37,040 bases of DNA from Gemmatimonadaceae bacterium (GCA_013813715.1 JACCRF010000007.1:1-37040), one strand, 5' to 3'; positions 16,710-25,455 are shown, numbered from the stretch's first letter. The notes: generated by a model not told the origin, from the letters alone. Translations and numbers: made by a program.

Positions 16710-17336
16710 ATGCTCAGAATCTGTCGGTTTGCCCTGGCCTGCGTGGCCTTTCTCGCCGTTACGGAAGTTCGCGCGCAGGATGCCCTCGCCAACGATCCGC
16801 GCGCGCAAGGCCTCAGCCCGGGCGACCAGGTTCGGATCGCTGTCTGGCGGAGCGCGGAGTTCTCCGGCGATTTCATGGTCTCCGCCAACGGTACGCTCAG
16901 CCATCCGCTTTACCGGGAGATCCAGGTAACGGGTGTCTCGCTCGAGACGGTCGAAGAGCGACTCCGCACTTTCCTCACCCGCTACATTGCCAACCCGCAG
17001 TTCGTTCTTCAGCCCCTCGTAAAGATCATCGTCGGCGGGGAGGTGCGCACGCCGAATATCTACAGCGTGCCTCCAGAGACGACCATTGCGCAGGCTATCG
17101 TGCTGGCAGGCGGGCCGACCGCCGAGGGCAGGCTCGACAGGGTGCGCGTCGTTCGGGACGGACAGGCCACCACGGTCGATCTGGTCCAGGCGAACTCCGA
17201 GGTCGCGACCCTGAGAATCCGGTCAGGTGACCAGATTCTCGTCACACGCCGGCGGAACATCTTCCGCGACGTTGTGGTCCCATCGTTCAGCGCGGTCGCC
17301 GCCGTAGCGGCGGTGCTCAACATTTTCATCCGCTAG
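16710..17336 (+). CDS. Polysaccharide export protein, Wza-like, with SLBB domain
   Basis: From ATG 16710 the product is 209 residues and starts with a Sec signal (MLRICRFALACVAFLAV) with likely cleavage after EVRA. The Cys in the signal lies in a poor lipobox, so it is probably not a lipoprotein, unlike E. coli Wza. The Poly_export domain follows (LSPGDQVRIAVWRSAEFSGD, then VSANGTLSHPLY). An SLBB domain comes next, with VGGEVRTPNIYSV, AIVLAGGPT and IRSGDQILV. It ends in a hydrophobic VVVPSFSAVAAVAAVLNIFI. An in-frame TTG at 16641 would add 23 residues before the signal. The 102 bases since the previous stop show no other gene. It probably forms the outer-membrane or periplasmic conduit used with the kinase downstream. 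Confidence 0.9.
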   Translation: MLRICRFALACVAFLAVTEVRAQDALANDPRAQGLSPGDQVRIAVWRSAEFSGDFMVSANGTLSHPLYREIQVTGVSLETVEERLRTFLTRYIANPQFVLQPLVKIIVGGEVRTPNIYSVPPETTIAQAIVLAGGPTAEGRLDRVRVVRDGQATTVDLVQANSEVATLRIRSGDQILVTRRRNIFRDVVVPSFSAVAAVAAVLNIFIR

Positions 17337-17342
17337 GCAAAA

Positions 17343-19748
17343 GTGTCCGATCTGGTTCCGTACAGTGTGCAGGGCGGCCGCGCCACCCCGGAATCCGGGG
17401 AGGTTGCTCGGGGTTTCGATGCGCTTCCCCCGTCGGTCACGGAGTCTGTGGGTATCCGGGAATACCTCGCAACGGTGCGCCGGCACCTGTGGCTCGTCCT
17501 GCTCATTTTCGCGGCGGTCGTGGCGTACACATGGAACTCAGTTCGCCAGGCGCCGGCTATCTACAGATCGGTTTCCACTGTGCGTCTCGTTGACGAGCGT
17601 CGGGCGATGACGGGTGAGGGCGGCCAGTACGACCCGACAATCAGCCGGGGATCGGACGTTCTCGAATCCCAGGTGCAGGTGCTGCGGAGCCGCGCCGTAG
17701 CGGCAGTGGCGGTTGACCTCAAAGGCCTCCGCCTCATACCTGCGCCCGGCTATCGCTTTGTCATGGAGATCGGCGCCATCCGAGTTTCTGACAGCGTGAC
17801 CGCCGACTCCGTCATTCTCCAGTTCGGTCACACCACTTTCACGGTGCAGACACCGGACAACCAGGGCACCGCACCGTATGGCAGCGCGGCCGAAGTGGAC
17901 GGCATCAGCATCACTGTTGCCAAGCCGCCGACAATCGCGAGGACCGTGTTCAGAGTCGCGTCAAGGGAGGAAGCAATCGGCCACGCGCTGGGGGGATTCA
18001 GCGCTGTCAGCCGGGCGAAGACCGACATACTCGACCTTGTTTACACCGGCGGTGAACCGTGGGAAGTCACGCGAATCGCAAACGCCATGGCTGAGGCGTT
18101 CCAGGTTTACGACGCATCGAACGCGCAACAGCTCTCGCGACGGCGGCGGGTCTTTCTCGAAGGCCAGCTTCGTCAGACCGACTCGATGTTGTCCAGAGCG
18201 TCCGGCGCGTACAGCTCCTACCGGAGCAACAGGCAGGTATTCAGCTCGACGGGAAAAGCGAGCGCCCAGGAAGCGGGGCTCATCGACATCGACATGCGGC
18301 GCGCCGAACTCGACGCCGAGAAGCGCACCTACGAGACCCTCCTCGCCAGGGCCGAAGGGTCGGGAGAGAACATGGGCCCGAACCTGCGCGTTCTCGTGTC
18401 GTCTCCCGGAATAGCATCCAATGCGGTGGTGCAGCAACTCTATAGTCAGCTCACCAACTACGAAAAGCAGCGCGACGATCTCATCAGCGCGGGAAGCGCT
18501 CCGACAAATCCCGACGTCATGACGGTCAACGCGCTGATTCCCGAAACGAGTGCGAGGATCATCAGTGCAGTCCGCAGCCAGATCGTGTCGATACAGGCAA
18601 GGGTGGATGCGCTCGACCGGCTGCGTGCTTCGGGTGCTTCACAGATCGCCGCCGCGCCCGCGGCGGAAGTGGAAGAGATGCAGCTCAACCAGCAGGTGGA
18701 GACGATCCGCAAAATGGCGGATCAGCTTCAAGGGGATTTGCAGCGCGCCAAGATGGGGGAGGCGGTCGAGGCCGGGCGGGTCGAGATCGTGGAGCTGAGA
18801 GACACGCCAGGGTACATGATTCCCAACGGAAGCCGCCGTCGCCTCGGCCTCGGGATCGTGCTCGGCCTGATCTTTGGAGTCGGCGCCGCCGTTCTCATGG
18901 ATACGCTCAACGTCTCGATCAGGCGGCGAAGTGACGTTGAACGCGTTCTGAGGGTTCCCGGACTTGCCGTTATTCCGAAGCTGGGCCCCTGGGCGAGCCC
19001 GCGCGGACGAATCGCCCGGGCGCTCCCGCGACGCTCGCAGAACAGCAGCACCTCCGGCGCTCAGGGCGCGCAGGAGCTCGTGACTGTCTCCAGCGTGCGA
19101 TCATCGGGCGCCGAGGCGTACCGGACCCTGCGCACCAACCTCATGTTCTCGCAGGCCCTCCAGGCGCTCCGGACACTGGTCATTACCAGCGCCTCACCCG
19201 GCGAAGGGAAAACGACGACTGCGGCCAACCTCGCCGTATCGTTCGCTCAGCAGGGCATGCGGGTGCTGCTCATCGACTGCGATTTGCGCCGCGCCCGTTT
19301 GCACAAGATCTTCGGGCTGCCGCGCGAGCCGGGCCTGACCGACCTCGTGCTCGGCACCACGAATGAGGAGGAGGCAACGCGGCTCACGACAGTCACCGGA
19401 CTCTACCTGCTGACTTCGGGCGGCTTGCCACCGAATCCCTCCGAGCTGCTCGGCGGCGACAAGATGCGGCGCGCGCTGGCTTCCCTTGGCGAGGCGTATG
19501 ATCTCGTAGTCATCGACACTCCTCCATTACTGGCGGCTTCTGACGCCGCCATCCTGGCGACGCTCGCCGACGGAGTCGTGCTCGTGCTTCGGGCGGGGCA
19601 GACCGAGAACGCGGCCGCCCAGCAGGCGATGCAGCAGCTGAACGCTGTTGGTGCGAGGGTCATTGGCGCGGTGCTCAACGATCCCGATACCAAAGTCCCA
19701 CAATACGGGGCATACTACCGGTACGATTATGCGGGCGCGACAGAATAA
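17343..19748 (+). CDS. Wzc-type polysaccharide co-polymerase / tyrosine autokinase
   Basis: This inner-membrane protein of 801 residues controls chain length and export. The first membrane segment, about residues 48-66 (LWLVLLIFAAVVAYTW), opens the Wzz domain. A long periplasmic coiled-coil region follows, with the second membrane segment at about 500-520 (LGIVLGLIFGVGAAVLM). The cytoplasmic BY-kinase has Walker A SPGEGKTT (618-625), Walker A' VLLIDCD (641-647) and Walker B LVVIDTPP (721-728). It ends in a tyrosine cluster, YGAYYRYDY, the usual autophosphorylation tail. The start is GTG, six bases after the wza stop. A Wzb-type phosphatase gene is not seen beside it. Confidence 0.93.
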   Translation: MSDLVPYSVQGGRATPESGEVARGFDALPPSVTESVGIREYLATVRRHLWLVLLIFAAVVAYTWNSVRQAPAIYRSVSTVRLVDERRAMTGEGGQYDPTISRGSDVLESQVQVLRSRAVAAVAVDLKGLRLIPAPGYRFVMEIGAIRVSDSVTADSVILQFGHTTFTVQTPDNQGTAPYGSAAEVDGISITVAKPPTIARTVFRVASREEAIGHALGGFSAVSRAKTDILDLVYTGGEPWEVTRIANAMAEAFQVYDASNAQQLSRRRRVFLEGQLRQTDSMLSRASGAYSSYRSNRQVFSSTGKASAQEAGLIDIDMRRAELDAEKRTYETLLARAEGSGENMGPNLRVLVSSPGIASNAVVQQLYSQLTNYEKQRDDLISAGSAPTNPDVMTVNALIPETSARIISAVRSQIVSIQARVDALDRLRASGASQIAAAPAAEVEEMQLNQQVETIRKMADQLQGDLQRAKMGEAVEAGRVEIVELRDTPGYMIPNGSRRRLGLGIVLGLIFGVGAAVLMDTLNVSIRRRSDVERVLRVPGLAVIPKLGPWASPRGRIARALPRRSQNSSTSGAQGAQELVTVSSVRSSGAEAYRTLRTNLMFSQALQALRTLVITSASPGEGKTTTAANLAVSFAQQGMRVLLIDCDLRRARLHKIFGLPREPGLTDLVLGTTNEEEATRLTTVTGLYLLTSGGLPPNPSELLGGDKMRRALASLGEAYDLVVIDTPPLLAASDAAILATLADGVVLVLRAGQTENAAAQQAMQQLNAVGARVIGAVLNDPDTKVPQYGAYYRYDYAGATE

Positions 19749-19768
19749 CGAGCAACGGACAGACTGAC

Positions 19769-21352
19769 CTATAGGCGTTTTTCGCGCCCCGCGTCGGTTC
19801 TCCGGCTGGAGGATGCGCGTTTGCGCAGGTTCGGCGGATCGACGGTTGTATCCGCCACGACCAGCTCGTCGCGAGGCCCGGCGACCAACCAGCGCTCGAG
19901 CGCGGGCGCGAGGATTTTCGCCGCCCGTTCCGCGCCGTACGGTTTAGCGATGGTATCAGCGCTGCACCAGATTGCCAACAGGTAAGGTTGAGCCGCATTG
20001 GCTCGAAGTCCAGCGCGCAGCGGATACTCGAGCTTCCACGCCCACGTGTCAGGAGGAGACTGATACTTCTGATCAGTGACGTGCGGGTCTACGACTCGCA
20101 TCTGCAGGAATCCGAAGCGCCTGGCGGTAACCGAGAGTATCGAGTCGATCTCCTCCAGGCCACGCGCTTTCTCGATCTGGGCGTGCGCGTCCTGCGCGAT
20201 GATCTGGTCACTGATGACCCGCCGGAAACGCGAAGGCGCCGAGATCAGAACTTCGCCAGCCACGATGAACTCGTGGTAGGAAAGCAGGTTGGTTCCGTAG
20301 ATCACCATTACGCTGAGCCCGACAAGCCCCACCATAGCGATTGACGCGGCGACGAATGGTGCGGTGAGAGCAATCAGCAGCCCGAATGCGCCCATCGCCG
20401 CTGCGATGCCCCAGAGTAATACAGCGGTCCGCTCCTGCGATATTCCGAGAGCGAGCAGTCGGTGGTGGATATGCCGGGCATCGGCGCCGGTAAGCGGGAC
20501 ATTGCGCAGCCACCGCCGGATCACCGCGAGAAACGTATCGAGCAGCGGGACGAACAACGCCAGCATTGGGACGATTCCCAACACGGAATGACCCGGCGTC
20601 TCGACGGCCCTGAGTGACAGGACCGCGAGCAGAAAGCCGACGCTGAGACTGCCCGAGTCACCGAGAAAGACACGCGCCTGCGGATAGTTGAAACGCAGGA
20701 AGCCGAGCATGGCACCCGCCAGAGCGAGCGTGGGGACGAGAGCGACAACATTGCCAAGGGAGACGGCCACGACGACGAGCGTCGCACAGGCAACCACGGC
20801 GATGCCACCGGCAAGCCCGTTCAAGCCGTCAATGAAGTTGTACGCGTTGGTGACCCCGACTATCCAGAGAAAGACAAGGGGATACGCCAGCACTCCCACG
20901 TCAGCACCGACTCCGTAACCAAGCGTTAGACTCTCGATCCTCACGCCCCCGTACGCGGCAATCGCCGCGGCGGCGAGCTGCGCGACGAACTTGGCTCCCG
21001 GCGAAAGGTCACGGATGTCATCCACAAGCCCAATGAAAAACAGCAACGCCGCCCCACAAAAAATTCCCGCCAGATAGCGGGCGTCTGAACCAGAGATCCC
21101 GCCGGGGAACAGCGTATCTCCAGCGAGACTCAGTACGAGCGCCGACGCGATGGACGCGCCCAGAAAAACAGACACACCCCCCAACCGCGGCACGGGCATC
21201 GCGTGCAGCCGCCGCGCACCGTCTGGCGAGTCGAAGAGGCTCAGCGCGGCGGCGCCGCGAATAACCAGGGGCGTGATGAATGAGCTCGCGGCGATGGCGA
21301 GTAGAAAACCGGCCGCCAGCCAGATAAGCAACATTGGAAGTGAGTCTGTCAT
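19769..21352 (-). CDS. WecA/MraY-family undecaprenyl-phosphate phosphosugar transferase with long C-terminal extension
   Basis: This multi-pass inner-membrane enzyme starts glycan assembly by moving a sugar-1-phosphate, probably GlcNAc-1-P, from UDP to undecaprenyl phosphate. It has 527 residues from ATG 21352, with GAGGG just upstream. Motifs are RLGGV (56-60), VDDIRD (110-115), NFIDGLNG (172-179), FLGDSGS (229-235) and the C-terminal HIHHR (294-298). Membrane segments end near residue 355. A soluble tail of about 170 residues follows, rare in ordinary WecA proteins of about 350 residues. The frame extends to 21409, but those 19 extra residues are not hydrophobic and lack a clear ribosome site. 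It is convergent with the wzc-like gene, 20 bases away, with no clear terminator between. Confidence 0.92.
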   Translation of the reverse strand: MTDSLPMLLIWLAAGFLLAIAASSFITPLVIRGAAALSLFDSPDGARRLHAMPVPRLGGVSVFLGASIASALVLSLAGDTLFPGGISGSDARYLAGIFCGAALLFFIGLVDDIRDLSPGAKFVAQLAAAAIAAYGGVRIESLTLGYGVGADVGVLAYPLVFLWIVGVTNAYNFIDGLNGLAGGIAVVACATLVVVAVSLGNVVALVPTLALAGAMLGFLRFNYPQARVFLGDSGSLSVGFLLAVLSLRAVETPGHSVLGIVPMLALFVPLLDTFLAVIRRWLRNVPLTGADARHIHHRLLALGISQERTAVLLWGIAAAMGAFGLLIALTAPFVAASIAMVGLVGLSVMVIYGTNLLSYHEFIVAGEVLISAPSRFRRVISDQIIAQDAHAQIEKARGLEEIDSILSVTARRFGFLQMRVVDPHVTDQKYQSPPDTWAWKLEYPLRAGLRANAAQPYLLAIWCSADTIAKPYGAERAAKILAPALERWLVAGPRDELVVADTTVDPPNLRKRASSSRRTDAGREKRL

Positions 21353-21409
21353 CCGGCCCTCAAGATAGACCGGCCGGGATATAGCGGGCAACGGAAACAA
21401 CACGCCCAC

Positions 21410-21446
21410 GCAACAAATGCGTAAACGAAAGCAACGAATGCGTTAA
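21410..21446. repeat. Pair of 16-base direct repeats upstream of the WecA-like gene
   Basis: GCAACAAATGCGTAAA at 21410-21425 and GCAACGAATGCGTTAA at 21431-21446 match at 14 of 16 positions. Their starts are 21 bases apart, about two helical turns. A weaker GCAACG begins at 21388, 22 bases before the first copy. They lie in the 133-base gap between the hflX stop and the WecA-like start, where that gene's promoter should be. They could bind a regulator on one DNA face. No protein partner can be named. Confidence 0.55.
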
Positions 21447-21485
21447 GGCGGCGGCGCGTTCGGCAGCGCTTCGCAACCGACTGAA

Positions 21486-22757
21486 TCAGCCCGTTGTGAC
21501 CGACGCGCCGGCTCTTCTGAGTTTTCCTGCTAATGCTTCGTCAACGCGCGCGCGCAGCACGAGCTCCGCACCCTCGTGCCGCTGCTCGAGCACCTCAGAC
21601 TCGCGGTGAATCTCTGCCAGCATGCGGCCGTCCGAGAGCGGCAGCCGAATCTCGGTCACCGGCTTCCGCTCTCTTGCCTGCGACAAAAGCGACCGTCGCA
21701 GCGGGTCCAGCCCTCCTTCGGTCATCGCGGACACGAACACCGAGCCCGGAATCAGATTCGCGATCCGTGTCTCGAGCGGCACGAGCTCGGTTGCCGGAAC
21801 GCGATCGATCTTGTTGAATACGTGCAGCATCGGCTTGCCGCCGACGCCGATGTCGGCGAGTACCTGATCCACCACGACTTTCTGATCTTCCCATGTCGAA
21901 TGGCTCAGGTCGATGACGTGCAGGAGTATGTCGGATTCCGACACCTCCTCGAGCGTGGCGCGGAAGGACGCGACGAGATTGTGCGGCAGCTTCCGTATGA
22001 ATCCCACGGTGTCTGTGAGCAGCACGGACGTGTTGTCGGCAAGATGGATCTCGCGAGTGAGGGGATCGAGGGTTGCGAAGAGCCGGTCCTCGACGAACAC
22101 CTGTCCGCCCGACAACCCCCGCAGCACCGAAGATTTTCCGGCGTTCGTGTAACCGACGAGCGACGCGCGAAACTGGCCTTTCCGCGAAGTTCGCTGAACC
22201 TCGCGGGCCTTCTGCACGTCCACCAGTCGCTGCTTGAGGAGGCGAATGCGATTGTTGATCAGGCGACGGTCGGTCTCGAGCTGCGTCTCGCCAGGACCTC
22301 TTACACCAATGCCGCCGCGGAACTTTTCGAGGTGGCTCCACATTCGCATCAGGCGCGGCAGCATGTACTCGAGTTGCGCCAGCTCGACCTGCATCTTCGC
22401 TTCCGCCGATCGCGCGCGTGTCGCAAAGATATCCAGGATCAGCTCGGCGCGATCCATAACGCGCCTTCCCGTCGCGTCCTCGATGTTTTTACCCTGAGCC
22501 GGCGTCAGCTCGTCGTCGAAGATGACAAGCGTCGCGTCTGTTTCGGCAAGCCGCTGTCCGAGCTCCTCGATCTTTCCCTTTCCGAGGTACGTCGAGGGGT
22601 TGGGACGATCCACCTGCTGCGTCAGTTGGCCGACAACGAGCCCGCCCGCCGTGTCGACCAGCTCGGACAGCTCCTCGAGATGCTCGGCCATCACGTGACT
22701 GCGTGTCGCGGTTCCCGGCGCCGGCTCCGTCCGTGTGGCGGGGCGCTTGAGCTGCAC
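21486..22757 (-). CDS. hflX: GTPase HflX, ribosome-splitting factor
   Basis: HflX binds the 50S subunit and rescues stalled or heat-damaged ribosomes. The N-terminal domain has STYLGKGKIEEL (55-66) and ILDIFATRARS (107-117). GGIGVRGPGETQLETDRR (148-165) follows. The G domain has G1 GYTNAGKS (202-209), G3 DTVGF (249-253) and G4 NKID (315-318). The coordinates use the only canonical start in the frame, a GTG at 22757. The same frame stays open upstream to a stop at 22902-22904. It encodes TAPVERAFLVGVQL just before and through that GTG, which resembles the normal first strand of HflX. The true N-terminus is therefore probably some 12-15 codons longer, with a non-standard start. Confidence 0.93.
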   Translation of the reverse strand: MQLKRPATRTEPAPGTATRSHVMAEHLEELSELVDTAGGLVVGQLTQQVDRPNPSTYLGKGKIEELGQRLAETDATLVIFDDELTPAQGKNIEDATGRRVMDRAELILDIFATRARSAEAKMQVELAQLEYMLPRLMRMWSHLEKFRGGIGVRGPGETQLETDRRLINNRIRLLKQRLVDVQKAREVQRTSRKGQFRASLVGYTNAGKSSVLRGLSGGQVFVEDRLFATLDPLTREIHLADNTSVLLTDTVGFIRKLPHNLVASFRATLEEVSESDILLHVIDLSHSTWEDQKVVVDQVLADIGVGGKPMLHVFNKIDRVPATELVPLETRIANLIPGSVFVSAMTEGGLDPLRRSLLSQARERKPVTEIRLPLSDGRMLAEIHRESEVLEQRHEGAELVLRARVDEALAGKLRRAGASVTTG

Positions 22758-22818
22758 CCCGACGAGGAAGGCTCGCTCGACGGGGGCAGTCAGCTCTATA
22801 AGGTCGCGAGTCGTATTG

Positions 22819-23298
22819 CTACCGAGTCTGGGAAGTGCCGCCGAAGCTGGAAAACCGTCCCCGCTGGTCGTACGGGCGGGTGAAGTTTCCGAGCGGCGTG
22901 TCTACAGTGAAATCACCGATGACACGGTAGTTGATGCTCCCACTCGAAAGCAGCTGCCTCCCCGCGGCGCCGAGACCGGAATACGTGAAGTCGAGAGGAA
23001 TCGTCACGAACGTCGAATCCTTGTCCTTCACGCGGAAAGCCCTGTCAAGTTCACCGGTGCCCAGCTCCTTGTCCTCGACCATCACCCGGTAAGTTAACCG
23101 CGTGGCGTTGAGATTGAAGCCGTTGGGATTATACACGCTAAGCACGATGTCCATCGCACCGCCGGTGAGGCCGAGACCCTTGATCTTCGCGTCGTTGAAA
23201 TGAACTATCGGCTCCTTGAAACCGCCGGCGCCAAGGGAAGCGCACCCGGCCGTCACGAACGCCGCCAGCGCGGCAACTGCAAAACGTCTACGCATCAC
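22819..23298 (-). CDS. LEA type 2 (WHy-like) family lipoprotein
   Basis: The 159-residue product has a lipoprotein signal: basic MMRRRF, a hydrophobic stretch and the lipobox VTAGC near residues 15-19. The rest is a beta-sandwich of the LEA14/WHy type, with MDIVLSVYNPNGFNLN and LTYRVMVEDKELGTGEL the most typical parts. These small proteins are thought to act in stress tolerance or envelope upkeep, but bacterial members are poorly characterised. It starts five bases after rarA, and its TAG (22819-22821) abuts the start of the likely hflX N-terminal coding sequence. Family membership is fairly sure, the function is not. Confidence 0.82.
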   Translation of the reverse strand: MMRRRFAVAALAAFVTAGCASLGAGGFKEPIVHFNDAKIKGLGLTGGAMDIVLSVYNPNGFNLNATRLTYRVMVEDKELGTGELDRAFRVKDKDSTFVTIPLDFTYSGLGAAGRQLLSSGSINYRVIGDFTVDTPLGNFTRPYDQRGRFSSFGGTSQTR

Positions 23299-23303
23299 TC
23301 CTC

Positions 23304-24713
23304 CTATTTCGAATCGTTAGCAGCGGATTTGCCCTCCTGGGTAGCGCCGTCCGCCGTTCGTTCGCGAATATCCGCCCACCATGCGAGACGCTTCGCGATG
23401 TCTTTCTCGAACCCGAATGGGCCGGGCTCGTAGAACTCAGTGCCCCTCAACTGGTCCGGCAGATATTCCTGCGGAATGTATGCCTCGGGAACCTGATGAG
23501 CATACTGGTACCCCTCGTTGTACCCCAGTTCCTTCATTAGCGCGGTGGGTGCGTTACGGATGTGGAATGGCACCGGCGCGGCAGGAGTTTCGCGAGCGGC
23601 GTCGAGCGCAGCGTTCAGCGCCCGGTAAGCGGAATTCGACTTGGGCGCTGTCGCGAGATAGATCACCATCTCGGCCAGAGGCAGGTAGCCCTCGGGCGGA
23701 CCCAGCATGTGGAAAGCATCGCGCGCCGCGACCGCGAACTGAAGTGCGTTGGGGTCTGACAGTCCGATGTCCTCTGCCGACATCGCGATCGCCCGCCGGA
23801 AAATCGTCATCGGATCTTCCCCGCCCTCGATCATCCGCGCCATCCAGTAAAGCGCGCCGTTAGGGTCGCTTCCGCGGAGCGACTTATGAAACGCGGAGAG
23901 CATGTTGAAATGGGTCTCACCGCTCTTGTCATGGTGAGCGAACCGCTTCTGCATCGCGTCGCGCGCGGTTGCCACGGTCACGCGGCCGGACCTGCCGGCC
24001 TGAAGCGAGGCCGCTTCGAGAACGGTGAGCGCGCGCCGCGCATCGCCATCGGATTCCTCGGCAATCAGCGCCAAGGCGTCATCGTCGACTTCCAGCTCGA
24101 GCGCACCGAGGCCGCTCTCCGAGTCGCTCAACGCACGCTCGAGAAGGAGGCGAATTTCTGCCGCCGATATAGGCTCGAGCACGAACACCCGCATCCGGGA
24201 CAATAGGGCTCCATTCATCTCGAATGACGGGTTCTGCGTGGTCGCACCGATGAGTGTCACCGTGCCGCTCTCGACGTGCGGCAGGAACGCATCCTGCTGC
24301 GCGCGGCTGAACCGATGAATCTCGTCCACGAATAGAATCGTCCGGCGGCCAAGCTCGAGGCGCTCTTCGGCGGCCGCGACTATCTCGCGTATTCGCGGCA
24401 CCCCTTCAGTGACCGCCGAGAATGGCACGAACTCGCGGTCGGTGTATCGGGCAATGAGACGGCCGATCGTCGTTTTGCCCGAGCCAGGCGGGCCCCAGAA
24501 AACCATTGAGCCCACTTCGCCGCGAATGATTGCATCCCGCAGCGGTCGTCCCGGCCCGAGCAGATTCTGCTGCCCGACCACCCCGTCCAGATCGCGCGGT
24601 CGCATCCGTGCCGCGAGCGGCTGCGCCGAAGCGGGCGGCGTGAACAACGATTCACCGCGCGAAGAGGCACGCTCGTGTGCCAACGCTGGCGGACGCCTGA
24701 ATTTCTTCGGCAT
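23304..24713 (-). CDS. rarA: Replication-associated recombination protein A (RarA/MgsA AAA+ ATPase)
   Basis: The 469-residue cytoplasmic ATPase acts at stalled replication forks. It has MRPRDLDGVVGQ (37-48), Walker A GPPGSGKT (74-81), Walker B ILFVDEIH (126-133), sensor 1 GATTQNPS (156-163) and an Arg-finger region ALLSRMRVF. The C-terminal half includes RRALTVLEAAS, then RGSDPNGALYWMARMIEGGEDP and the YKYAHDYP-like stretch NEGYQYAHQVPE, typical of MgsA/WRNIP1 proteins. The frame extends to a TTG at 24743 that would overlap the ZIP gene. I chose the ATG at 24713, 19 bases after that stop. Neighbours are the ZIP transporter and the LEA lipoprotein. Confidence 0.94.
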   Translation of the reverse strand: MPKKFRRPPALAHERASSRGESLFTPPASAQPLAARMRPRDLDGVVGQQNLLGPGRPLRDAIIRGEVGSMVFWGPPGSGKTTIGRLIARYTDREFVPFSAVTEGVPRIREIVAAAEERLELGRRTILFVDEIHRFSRAQQDAFLPHVESGTVTLIGATTQNPSFEMNGALLSRMRVFVLEPISAAEIRLLLERALSDSESGLGALELEVDDDALALIAEESDGDARRALTVLEAASLQAGRSGRVTVATARDAMQKRFAHHDKSGETHFNMLSAFHKSLRGSDPNGALYWMARMIEGGEDPMTIFRRAIAMSAEDIGLSDPNALQFAVAARDAFHMLGPPEGYLPLAEMVIYLATAPKSNSAYRALNAALDAARETPAAPVPFHIRNAPTALMKELGYNEGYQYAHQVPEAYIPQEYLPDQLRGTEFYEPGPFGFEKDIAKRLAWWADIRERTADGATQEGKSAANDSK

Positions 24714-24732
24714 CAATGCATCGGGGCCGGAC

Positions 24733-25455
24733 TCACGCTTCAATGCCTATCAGATTCCGGGCCACCAGGTACAGCGCGCAGCCGGCAAAGAAACTGCCTT
24801 GCAGCCGCCAGTCGCGCTTCGACTGAAACTCGGGTACCAGATTCGACGCGCCGACGTAGAGGGTCACACCGGCAGCGAGCGACAGCCCGTACGAGCCAAG
24901 GGGGGCGATGTAGTCGGTGAGCAGCCCGCCGGCGACGGTTGCGAGACCAAGCGCGGCGCCCGCACCCAGCGCGCGACGCCTGCCGGCGCCGGCCGCGAGG
25001 AAGATGCTCGAGATCGCCAGCCCCTCGGGCAGCTTGTGCAGGAGAATCGCCATGAACACGAGAAGCCCCAGTGTCGCACGTACCTGGAAGCCACTTGCGA
25101 TAGCCACGCCGTCAACGAAAGTGTGGAGAAGCAGGCCAGCCAGCGCCGACATGCTGGTGGCCCGCGTCACTTCGTGCACTTCCTCGCCGAAATGGAAGTG
25201 CGGAGTAAGCGTGTGCTGGGTGAAGTGGACGAGGAGAAATCCGGAGAGGATGACGAGCCCCGCGCGCGCGCCGTGCTGAGCGATTGCTTCCGGAATGAGA
25301 TCGGTGAGCGATACCGATACCATGAACCCGGCTGAAAGCGCGATCATCTTCTCAAGAGCTGGCACGCTCCAGCGCGACCGCGATACGACCGCCGCCGCCC
25401 CGACCACGTTTGCTCCCGCCGCGATCAGCGTGTACGCGATCGCCGGCCGAATCAC
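24733..25455 (-). CDS. ZIP family divalent metal transporter
   Basis: This inner-membrane importer, probably for zinc or related metals, has 240 residues and about eight hydrophobic segments. The paired metal-site motifs are LLHTFVDGVAIA (109-120, with H111 and D115) and LLHKLPEGLAIS (138-149, with H140 and E144), as in ZIP transporters. A loop at about 77-94 is rich in His (HFTQHTLTPHFHFGEEVH from 77). The frame reaches 25545, but the extra 30 residues are Arg-rich and overlap the upstream gene. The GTG at 25455 overlaps that gene's TGA as GTGA (25452-25455), so I use it. No metal-responsive operator was recognised. Confidence 0.9.
   Translation of the reverse strand: MIRPAIAYTLIAAGANVVGAAAVVSRSRWSVPALEKMIALSAGFMVSVSLTDLIPEAIAQHGARAGLVILSGFLLVHFTQHTLTPHFHFGEEVHEVTRATSMSALAGLLLHTFVDGVAIASGFQVRATLGLLVFMAILLHKLPEGLAISSIFLAAGAGRRRALGAGAALGLATVAGGLLTDYIAPLGSYGLSLAAGVTLYVGASNLVPEFQSKRDWRLQGSFFAGCALYLVARNLIGIEA

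Noticed and set aside
19749-19790. Possible bidirectional terminator between the convergent wzc- and WecA-like genes
   Set aside because: The gap is only 20 bases. The nearby GGCG-TTTTT stretch forms at most a four-base stem and lies inside the coding end, so it is too weak to call.
21576-22883. Plus-strand open frame of 435 codons antisense to hflX
   Set aside because: hflX on the other strand has all GTPase motifs. The mirror frame has none and no ribosome site of note.
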